DNA of 5,316 nt from Woeseiaceae bacterium (GTDB lineage: Bacteria; Pseudomonadota; Gammaproteobacteria; Steroidobacterales; Woeseiaceae): positions 1 through 5,316 of the forward strand of contig JALHUQ010000232.1 of NCBI GenBank assembly GCA_022866645.1, in the 5' to 3' direction. The first letter of the stretch is position 1. Each line of letters begins with the position of its first letter. Below, one piece after another: positions 1 through 5,051 of this stretch. The notes beneath the pieces are model-generated. The model ran no database searches, was not told the DNA's origin, and saw only the letters and a list, made by a program, of their open reading frames with translations. The position numbers and the translations under genes are program-made.

Positions 1-78
1 CTTGATCTGCAATGGCCACGTCACGCGTCGCTCTTGCTAGCTGCCAGAAAGCGAAAAAATCCTTAAACTCAGCCGGCA
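1..78. other. Unassigned left edge
   Basis: This is the 78-base stretch downstream of the M48 protease stop codon. One plus-strand frame is open from the window edge to a TAA at 64-66, but its 21 residues resemble nothing I recognise and are too few to call a gene end. On the minus strand it carries a T-rich run (54-59 read in reverse) that may be part of a weak terminator. No tRNA or repeat is visible. Confidence 0.3.
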
Positions 79-90
79 CTACCAGGATTT
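54..90 (-). terminator. Weak candidate terminator after the M48 protease gene
   Basis: Read on the minus strand, AAATCCT (90-84) can pair with AGGATTT (63-57) and is followed by a run of six Ts ending at 54. The stem is only 7 bp, AT-rich at its base, has a loop of about 20 bases and includes the TAG stop codon in the loop. It has the outline of an intrinsic terminator but is thermodynamically poor, so it may be inefficient or coincidental. Confidence 0.3.
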
Positions 91-888
91 AACGCACCGC
101 GGATCTTTTCCGTCTGCCAGCGCCTGATTGTAGATCGGCAATGTCTTTTGCCACTGCGATATCAGATTTTCGATGCGTGTCTCGTTGGCCGGGTGCGTTG
201 AGAGATGTTCGGGAGGCTTCTTGCCACCGATTGCGGCCATGTTTTGCCACAGATCAACTGCCGCGCGCGGATCAAAACCCGCTTTGGCCATGTACTCAAG
301 ACCAACAACATCGGCCTCCGACTCCTGTCCTCGGCCCATCGGCAGCTCCAATCCCAACGCTGCACCCGCGCTCATCGCCTGGCTGGCGGTGTACGCACCG
401 CCCGTGTAGCCGCCACCCATGATGACCGCCAGCGCTTCAATACCGATACCCGTCAGCGCGGCACGCGACGCACGTTCGTTCACGTGCTTCGCGGTGACGT
501 GCGCGATTTCATGGCCGATAACCGCAGCGAGCTGGTTTCCGTCATCAGTGATCTCGAGTATTCCCGTGTAAACGCCGATCTTGCCACCCGGCATTGCAAA
601 CGCGTTGACCTGTTTTGACTCAAAAACGGCCAGCTCCCACTCGATATCGCTGTAGGGAGGATCGAGCTCCGCAACGACGGCTTGTGCGACGCATTTGACA
701 AAGTCGAGCTTGGCGCGGTCGGTGGCTAGCGGCAATGTCGAGCGGTAGGCATTGAAGGTCGATGCGGCCTGCGCTTCGAGTTCGGCATCCGATTTGAAGA
801 TCAATTGACCCCGACCTGTCGGCGATGTGGAACACGACGCGACTACGATCGAAAACATCAGCACTATCAATAGTTTAGAGAACTGCAT
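79..888 (-). CDS. M48 family zinc metalloprotease, outer-membrane-type lipoprotein (LoiP/YcaL-like)
   Basis: This 269-residue protein is a predicted periplasmic zinc endopeptidase anchored by lipid. It starts with a lipoprotein signal peptide: a hydrophobic segment at about residues 6-16, then a VASC lipobox with Cys19 as the expected lipidation site. The peptidase M48 core follows, with HEIAH at 126-130 (zinc ligands His126 and His130, catalytic Glu127) and ESEAD at 189-193 (Glu191 the likely third ligand). STHP at 230-233 is the conserved histidine motif of M48 proteins related to BepA and LoiP. Length and order fit the short lipoproteins LoiP and YcaL, which degrade misfolded envelope proteins; the exact substrate is unknown. 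The frame stays open upstream to an ATG at 1065, but that start would run into sohB and bury the signal peptide. The ATG at 888 has GAGGAGG (904-898) nine bases before it. It lies 100 bases after sohB on the same strand, with a TATAAT in the gap. Confidence 0.92.
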   Translation of the reverse strand: MQFSKLLIVLMFSIVVASCSTSPTGRGQLIFKSDAELEAQAASTFNAYRSTLPLATDRAKLDFVKCVAQAVVAELDPPYSDIEWELAVFESKQVNAFAMPGGKIGVYTGILEITDDGNQLAAVIGHEIAHVTAKHVNERASRAALTGIGIEALAVIMGGGYTGGAYTASQAMSAGAALGLELPMGRGQESEADVVGLEYMAKAGFDPRAAVDLWQNMAAIGGKKPPEHLSTHPANETRIENLISQWQKTLPIYNQALADGKDPRCVKSW

Positions 889-897
889 GGCCTTGGG

Positions 898-904
898 CCT
901 CCTC
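898..904 (-). promoter_or_regulatory. Strong ribosome binding site fixing the M48 start
   Basis: GAGGAGG on the minus strand lies nine bases before the ATG at 888. It is the best Shine-Dalgarno match among the genes in the window and decides the start against the longer open frame from 1065. Confidence 0.85.
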
Positions 905-916
905 GAATTACCCGAG

Positions 917-922
917 ATTATA
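917..922 (-). promoter_or_regulatory. Perfect TATAAT -10 element before the M48 protease gene
   Basis: TATAAT reads on the minus strand at 922-917, 28 bases before the ATG at 888, predicting a leader of about 21 bases that contains the GAGGAGG site. No good -35 hexamer is seen at 16-18 bases (GGTTTA, GGGTTT or GGGGTT), so this may be a weak, activated or alternative-sigma promoter. It suggests the protease gene can be expressed separately from lipA-sohB. Confidence 0.45.
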
Positions 923-988
923 GCGCCCGGAAGCGCGATAAACCCCGTCATTGTTTCGACCGGAACCGCCCCGCTCAGTTCCACGCTG

Positions 989-2008
989 CTAGCGCGGCAG
1001 GCGTGACTCGAACTTTTGCCGCCAACTGGCGGCGTCCACCTTTTCGAGGGCGCTATCAATGCCACCCATGAGGCGTTTCTGCAGCGGTTGCTTGATCTTG
1101 TAAACGACGGAGTAAATATCTCTGTCGCCGGCGCGCTCGCTCAGCAACTCGTCACTGGTCCGAATCTCGTCTGCAAGTCCGAGATCCAGTGCACGGGTAC
1201 CGTACCAATGCTCACCTGTCGCAACCTTTTCGAGATCGAGGCCCGGCCGATACTTTGCGACGGCCTCCTTGAACAGGGAATGAACGTCTTCGAGTTCTTC
1301 TTTTAGCTTCGCCCGGTCTTCATCTGTGTTTTCGCCGAACATCGTCACCGTGCGTTTGTACTTTCCGGCTGTGACCTGCTCGAACTCGACACCGTGACTG
1401 TCGAGCATGCGATTGAAATTCGGAATCTGCGCGATCACTCCGATCGACCCAAGTATGGCGAACGGCGCCGCACATATTTTCGTCGCCACGCAAGCCATCA
1501 GGTAGCCGCCGCTGGCTGCGACTTTATCGACGCATACAGTCAACGGAATATTGCGATCCCGAATGCGAGCAAGCTGCGATGCCGCCAGGCCGTGCTCGTG
1601 CACCACGCCGCCATGATTGTCCAGCCGCACAATCACCTCGTCATCTTCGCCTGCAACGTCGAGTATCGCGCTGACCTCTTCGCGCAAGGAGGGAACGGCA
1701 CTCGCTTTCAGATCGCCCTTGAAGTCGATAACGAAACTGCGTGGCCGCGTCGTTTCCGCTTTCGCCTCAGCCTTGTCTTTTTTCTTTTTTTCTTTCGCCG
1801 CTTTCTTACGCTGGTCTTTGCTCAATACTGCATTACGCAAAGTCTCAACCAGCGACTCATGTTTTTCATTGAGGTTCTCGATTTCCAGACCCTCATGCGT
1901 GCCTTTGCGCCCTGCAGCGGCAGCAACAACAATAACGACAACGATTCCGGCAACGACCGTAATGACTTTGAGCAGGAACAATCCGTATGAAGCCAGAAAC
2001 TCAATCAT
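989..2008 (-). CDS. sohB: SohB, inner-membrane S49 family serine protease
   Basis: This 339-residue protein is a signal-peptide-peptidase-A-like serine protease with a Ser/Lys dyad, facing the periplasm. Residues about 10-32 form one hydrophobic membrane segment. A lysine-rich charged linker (about 64-84) follows, then the S49 protease domain (about 90-285). The nucleophile is Ser166 in the VAASGGY motif, and the general base is Lys218 in AGKYKRT, 52 residues later, the spacing expected of SppA-type enzymes. The motifs GLAASQLARIRD, FAILGSIGVIAQ, FGENT and GEHWYG closely follow E. coli SohB, and length is normal. In place of the usual SPGG in the active-site loop it has NHGG (131-134), probably a tolerated variant since this position varies in the family. 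The start ATG overlaps the lipA stop as ATGA and has no clear Shine-Dalgarno sequence, so translation is probably coupled to lipA. E. coli SohB is a multicopy suppressor of htrA loss, which supports a role in envelope protein quality control. Confidence 0.95.
   Translation of the reverse strand: MIEFLASYGLFLLKVITVVAGIVVVIVVAAAAGRKGTHEGLEIENLNEKHESLVETLRNAVLSKDQRKKAAKEKKKKDKAEAKAETTRPRSFVIDFKGDLKASAVPSLREEVSAILDVAGEDDEVIVRLDNHGGVVHEHGLAASQLARIRDRNIPLTVCVDKVAASGGYLMACVATKICAAPFAILGSIGVIAQIPNFNRMLDSHGVEFEQVTAGKYKRTVTMFGENTDEDRAKLKEELEDVHSLFKEAVAKYRPGLDLEKVATGEHWYGTRALDLGLADEIRTSDELLSERAGDRDIYSVVYKIKQPLQKRLMGGIDSALEKVDAASWRQKFESRLPR
2005..2008 (-). promoter_or_regulatory. ATGA stop-start overlap of lipA and sohB
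   Basis: The TGA stop of lipA (2007-2005) shares bases with the ATG of sohB (2008-2006). Because no clear Shine-Dalgarno sequence precedes sohB, ribosomes finishing lipA probably restart there, which ties SohB output to LipA translation. Confidence 0.8.
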
Positions 2009-3024
2009 ATTGCGATGCCAACATTGTTCTTTTGCAATACCTGTTCGGCTCGATAGCTCGAGCGCACCATCGGTCCGGCGACCACTTCAACAAAGCCTTT
2101 TTCCAGCCCTTCCGCTCGATACGCCTCGAATTCCGAGGGCGTTACGTAACGCTCCACCGCCAGATGATTCGGCGTCGGTCGCAGGTACTGACCCAGGGTC
2201 AGGACATCGACCTGTGCCGCGCGAAGATCATCCATCGTTTTCATAATTTCGTTGTCGCGCTCACCGAGACCCAGCATCAAACTGGTCTTCGTCAGAACAT
2301 CCGGCCGATGCATCTTGGCGTGGCGAAGAACGTCGATAGTCTGCTCATAACCGGCTCGCGGATCCCGTACTGGATGGGTCAGCCGTTTAACGGTTTCGAC
2401 ATTCTGCGCAAAAACTTCGAGTCCCGAATCAACCACCATTTCTATGTGCTCATGCACACCGTTGAAATCCGGCGTCAGCGCCTCGACTGCGGTGTTGGGA
2501 TTCAGCTTCTTGATCTCGCGGACGCATGCCGCATAGTGCGCCGCGCCGCCATCGGCGAGGTCGTCTCTGTCAACTGACGTGATTACGACGTATTCGAGCC
2601 CCATGAGCTGGACCGCTTTCGCTGCGTTTAGCGGCTCGTCCGTATCGAGCCATCCTTTCGGATTACCGGTATCGACAGCACAAAATCGACAACCCCGGGT
2701 GCACACCGATCCCATGACCATGATGGTGGCGGTACCGGCATTCCAGCATTCACCAATATTGGGGCACATGGATTCTTCACAGACGGTGCTCAGGCGATGT
2801 TCGTGAACAATTTTCCGAGTACCCGAGTAACCCGCTCCCGACGGCATCTTCGCCCGCAGCCACCCGGGTTTGTCGCCACGCACCATGGGTTCACTGTCCC
2901 GGCGTTGTTTAACGCCGTTCTTGATCGCCGAGAACCCGGCATCCGTCCTATATTTTTCGCCGCTCCTGGCCTGCCCGCTTTGAACAATGGGAATGCCGCG
3001 AAATGTTTTGTCGTCGTTGCTCAT
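2005..3024 (-). CDS. lipA: LipA, lipoyl synthase (radical SAM)
   Basis: Lipoyl synthase (EC 2.8.1.8) is a cytoplasmic enzyme that inserts two sulfurs into protein-bound octanoyl groups. It makes the lipoyl cofactor of pyruvate and 2-oxoglutarate dehydrogenases and the glycine cleavage H protein. The 339-residue product has the family's two iron-sulfur cluster motifs. CEESMCPNIGEC gives Cys82, Cys87 and Cys93 for the auxiliary, sacrificial cluster. CTRGCRFC gives Cys108, Cys112 and Cys115 for the SAM-binding cluster. The C-terminal RSSY motif (321-324) supplies the serine ligand to the auxiliary cluster. TSVDRDDLADGG (149-160) and LTPDF (183-187) are further LipA signatures. Length is typical, with a family-variable N-terminus of about 50 residues. 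The start at 3024 lacks an obvious Shine-Dalgarno site, so it is less certain than the gene. The partner gene lipB (octanoyltransferase), often next to lipA, is not in the window. The 3' end overlaps sohB by four bases. Confidence 0.97.
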   Translation of the reverse strand: MSNDDKTFRGIPIVQSGQARSGEKYRTDAGFSAIKNGVKQRRDSEPMVRGDKPGWLRAKMPSGAGYSGTRKIVHEHRLSTVCEESMCPNIGECWNAGTATIMVMGSVCTRGCRFCAVDTGNPKGWLDTDEPLNAAKAVQLMGLEYVVITSVDRDDLADGGAAHYAACVREIKKLNPNTAVEALTPDFNGVHEHIEMVVDSGLEVFAQNVETVKRLTHPVRDPRAGYEQTIDVLRHAKMHRPDVLTKTSLMLGLGERDNEIMKTMDDLRAAQVDVLTLGQYLRPTPNHLAVERYVTPSEFEAYRAEGLEKGFVEVVAGPMVRSSYRAEQVLQKNNVGIAI

Positions 3025-3094
3025 GTGCCAGCCAGATGGAAGAATTGCCCGACCTTGGGTTCACGGGGCCAGCATTGTCGCACAAATGTCAGAC

Positions 3095-3119
3095 AAAAAA
3101 ATCCCGGCCGGAGCCGGGA
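3095..3119 (-). terminator. Intrinsic terminator after the 65-codon gene
   Basis: On the minus strand TCCCGGC (3119-3113), the loop TCCG, and GCCGGGA (3108-3102) form a perfect 7-bp GC-rich stem, followed by seven Ts (3101-3095). It begins 33 bases after the stop codon of the small gene at 3153 and lies about 70 bases before the lipA start. It should end the small-gene transcript and separate it from the lipA operon. I see no convincing sigma-70 promoter in the 70 bases between it and lipA. Confidence 0.88.
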
Positions 3120-3152
3120 GAATCAGGGGGAAAATCGTGAGACGCCTTTAAA

Positions 3153-3350
3153 TCATTGCAGTCTGGACCAGCTGACCAATTTCACCGCCGCTTGCTGCAG
3201 GTCAAAATTGCGGGCCAGTATGGCCTCGATATCACGCGCATTCGAGGTCTGCTCCATCGGGCAGTTCAACTCAACAACGCCGCAGAATTCGTTGCCACCG
3301 CGATAATCGGCGTCCGTCAAAATGAACTGGGTGTAGTACTTCGTGGTCAT
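3153..3350 (-). CDS. Small conserved-looking protein of unknown function, 65 aa
   Basis: I do not recognise this protein. It is a soluble, slightly acidic 65-residue product with no signal peptide or membrane segment. It contains two cysteines (Cys23 in EFCGV and Cys30 in LNCPM) and a C-terminal helix-like stretch (DIEAILARNFDLQQAAVKL). Reasons to take it as real: a clear C/G bias at third codon positions like its neighbours, an intrinsic terminator just after the stop, and a divergent promoter-like region upstream. An in-frame TAG 12 bases before the ATG fixes 3350 as the first possible ATG; the next Met is residue 32. No normal Shine-Dalgarno sequence precedes it. A CRP-like box is centred exactly 41.5 bases upstream of the ATG, which would suit a leaderless class II promoter. 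The pair of cysteines could bind metal or form a redox pair, but nothing else supports that. Confidence 0.68.
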   Translation of the reverse strand: MTTKYYTQFILTDADYRGGNEFCGVVELNCPMEQTSNARDIEAILARNFDLQQAAVKLVSWSRLQ

Positions 3351-3383
3351 GGACCCAATCTACCCCGGACCCGGCCCCTTGAC

Positions 3384-3399
3384 TGTGAGCCAGAGCACA
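3384..3399. promoter_or_regulatory. CRP/Vfr/Clp-like operator
   Basis: TGTGA-N6-GCACA matches nine of the ten core bases of the CRP consensus TGTGA-N6-TCACA. Its centre (3391.5) is 41.5 bases upstream of the minus-strand ATG at 3350, the class II activator distance if that A is the transcription start. A TAGATT hexamer at 3362-3357 sits in the matching -10 position. The match is by eye and no regulator gene is visible. Confidence 0.45.
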
Positions 3400-3433
3400 A
3401 ATTCCCGGTCACAGCGAGGCAAGCCGCGAAAAT

Positions 3434-3447
3434 TTGACTTAAATCAC
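3434..3447. promoter_or_regulatory. FNR/ANR-like operator
   Basis: TTGAC-TTAA-ATCAC matches eight of ten bases of the FNR/ANR consensus TTGAT-N4-ATCAA, with both mismatches at symmetric positions. Its centre (3440.5) lies about 38-42 bases before the start site implied by TAAAAT at 3467-3472, near the class II distance of 41.5. It could put the OmpA-domain gene under oxygen control, but an 8/10 match can arise by chance. Confidence 0.35.
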
Positions 3448-3466
3448 ATTCGCAGCCTTTTTCGCG

Positions 3467-3472
3467 TAAAAT
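3467..3472 (+). promoter_or_regulatory. Candidate -10 element of the OmpA-domain gene
   Basis: TAAAAT differs from TATAAT at one position and is preceded by the extra-GC CGCG rather than a TG extension. No -35 hexamer is found at 16-18 bases; the TTGACT at 3434-3439 is 27 bases away, too far to serve. That absence fits an activator-dependent promoter. The implied start near 3479-3482 gives a leader of about 105 bases. Confidence 0.4.
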
Positions 3473-3481
3473 TACTGCGTG

Positions 3482-3531
3482 GGCGACACGGTGCACAGAT
3501 TTGGCCAACTGCCATATGTAACATTGTCGCC
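3482..3531 (+). repeat. Inverted repeat in the OmpA-domain gene leader
   Basis: GGCGACA (3482-3488) is the exact reverse complement of TGTCGCC (3525-3531). Between them lie the palindromes TTGGCCAA (3501-3508) and CATATG (3513-3518). In RNA this could form a stem-loop in the 5' leader; in DNA the inner palindrome could be an operator. A 7-bp arm with a 36-base loop is modest evidence. Confidence 0.3.
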
Positions 3532-3584
3532 GCTCCGCCTGTATTTGCGGAAAATTCTGGCCAGACACTATGGGAAATGAACAA

Positions 3585-5051
3585 ATGGTCGCTAAAAGCG
3601 GACTTATCAAATTCGTCATAATGAGCATCGTCCTGCTAGCCGCAGGAAACGGGTATGCACAGGACGAACTTCGAAAAACCTTTTTTAAGGATGCCGACGC
3701 CGCAAAAGCGGCAGCGGAAGCTGTGAACGCACAATTGTTCGCGCCGAAAAACTACGAAAGTGCTATGAAAGAATATAGCACTGCCGAAGATCTGCTTAAG
3801 CGCGGGCGAAATATTGAATATGTGCGCACAAACACGGCCGATGCCGTGCGCTATTTCAACGCCGCAACCACAGCTGCACAACTGGCGCACACTGCTCTTG
3901 CCCAGGCGATCAAGAGTCGCCAGGACGGAGCCAATGCCCTGGCACCCAAGCTGGCGCCGGAGCTCTGGACCAATGCGCAGCAGGAATTCGGCCGCGCGAT
4001 TTCACTATTGGAGCGCGGCGATCTGAAGAATGCAAAGCGACGCGAGATTGAGGCTACCAGCCTGTATCGCGAAGCGGAGCTGGTCGCGATCAAGGCGCAA
4101 TACCTCAACGAAACGCGGCGCCTGCTCGCTGACGCCGACCGCGCGCGAGTGGGAAAGTACGCGCCGATCACTTTGGGTAAAGCGAAGCAAGCGCTCGCCG
4201 ACGCTGAACGCGAATTGAATGAAAACCGCTATGACGCAGATTTGCCACGCAATCTTGCTATGCAGGCCAACTATGAGGCGAAACACGCCTTGTATTTGTC
4301 GGAGATAGTTCGTCAGGTGCGCGACAAGGATCTGACCCCGGAACAACTGGTTCTAAACTGGGAACAACCGATGCGGACCATAGCAGGAGTCGCCGACATT
4401 ACCCCGGACATGCAGGAAGGGCCGGACCACCTGTTGGCCGAATTAATGGCCTATTTTGAAAATCAGGCGAATAGCCTGCAGGCGCTGCAACAGGAAAAGC
4501 AAGAAAACGAAATTCGCCTTGCCGACATGGAAGTGGAGATGCGCACCCTGGACGAACGCCTCGGTGGAGCGACAGCCGAAGGCGCGGCGCTGATTCAGCG
4601 TCTTGAAGCGCAAGCTCGCGTGAAACAGCAATTCGAGCAGGTTGAGAAAATGTTCACACCCTCTGAAGCACGTGTATTCCGTGAGGGCGATACTATTATT
4701 TTGCGCATGGTCGGGCTGACCTTTAACAGCGGCGCTTCACAAATCAAGCCGGAGAATTTCGCTCTGCTCGGGAAAGTTGAGAAAGCGATCGACATATTTC
4801 CGCGCAGCGAATTGACGATCGAAGGCCATACGGATGCGCACGGCAGTGACGAACAGAATCAGAAGCTTTCACAGGAGCGCGCTGAATCTGTGCGGCAATA
4901 CATGATCAACGCGATGCGTATTCCGACGTACCGACTCATCGCAACCGGATACGGCGAGACACGCCCGGTTTCCAGTAACGAGACCGAAGCGGGTCGCACG
5001 CGTAATCGGCGTACCGATATCGTCATCCGGCCGAACCTGGATCCTAGCTAG
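3585..5051 (+). CDS. Exported OmpA-domain protein with N-terminal helical repeats (DUF4398-like)
   Basis: This 488-residue periplasmic or envelope protein probably binds peptidoglycan. A signal peptide spans residues 1-25, with a hydrophobic core at about 7-20 and GYA|Q cleavage. Three helical repeats follow, with AP at 53, 124 and 193, each continuing AP-x3-x-x-A and a long helix; the region resembles DUF4398. Residues about 280-355 are Glu/Gln-rich and likely coiled coil. The OmpA/Pal domain covers about 371-483: GLTFNSG, then GHTDAHG with Asp417, LSQERAESV with Arg432, GYGETRP, and NRRTDI. Asp417 and Arg432 are the residues known to contact diaminopimelate. There is no lipobox and no beta-barrel pattern, so it is not a classic OmpA porin or Pal. 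An ATG at 3570 is possible, but the one at 3585 has GGGA nine bases before it and gives a more normal signal peptide. It is transcribed away from the 65-codon gene and ends in overlap with a convergent gene. Confidence 0.9.
   Translation: MVAKSGLIKFVIMSIVLLAAGNGYAQDELRKTFFKDADAAKAAAEAVNAQLFAPKNYESAMKEYSTAEDLLKRGRNIEYVRTNTADAVRYFNAATTAAQLAHTALAQAIKSRQDGANALAPKLAPELWTNAQQEFGRAISLLERGDLKNAKRREIEATSLYREAELVAIKAQYLNETRRLLADADRARVGKYAPITLGKAKQALADAERELNENRYDADLPRNLAMQANYEAKHALYLSEIVRQVRDKDLTPEQLVLNWEQPMRTIAGVADITPDMQEGPDHLLAELMAYFENQANSLQALQQEKQENEIRLADMEVEMRTLDERLGGATAEGAALIQRLEAQARVKQQFEQVEKMFTPSEARVFREGDTIILRMVGLTFNSGASQIKPENFALLGKVEKAIDIFPRSELTIEGHTDAHGSDEQNQKLSQERAESVRQYMINAMRIPTYRLIATGYGETRPVSSNETEAGRTRNRRTDIVIRPNLDPS

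Larger units (their letters stand above)
3351..3584. promoter_or_regulatory. Divergent intergenic control region
   Basis: These 234 bases lie between the minus-strand 65-codon gene and the plus-strand OmpA-domain gene. They hold a CRP-like box (3384-3399), an FNR/ANR-like box (3434-3447), a plus-strand -10-like TAAAAT (3467-3472), and a minus-strand -10-like TAGATT (3362-3357). A leader inverted repeat (3482-3488 with 3525-3531) encloses the palindrome TTGGCCAA (3501-3508). I see no coding sequence here with reasonable codon use. Confidence 0.5.

Noticed and set aside
889..1065. Upstream extension of the M48 protease to an ATG at 1065
   Set aside because: It would overlap the sohB 3' end by 77 bases and bury the lipoprotein signal peptide, while a strong ribosome binding site points to the ATG at 888.
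1776..1795. T-rich run on the plus strand as a terminator
   Set aside because: It is the complement of lysine codons in the sohB linker and has no GC-rich stem before it.
1394..1990. Plus-strand open frame of 198 codons opposite sohB
   Set aside because: It lies wholly antisense to a clear SohB gene, has unusual composition (poly-Phe and poly-Asn runs from the Lys-rich and Val/Ala-rich parts) and matches no family.
1987..2577. Plus-strand open frame of 196 codons opposite lipA
   Set aside because: It is a shadow of a highly conserved LipA frame, with no ribosome binding site or recognisable domain.
2797..3306. Plus-strand open frame of 169 codons opposite lipA and the 65-codon gene
   Set aside because: It spans the lipA start, the minus-strand terminator and the small gene in antisense, and its composition is not protein-like.
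3434..3472. TTGACT and TAAAAT as an ordinary sigma-70 promoter
   Set aside because: The spacer would be 27 bases, far from the 16-18 needed; the TTGACT is better explained as half of an FNR-like box.
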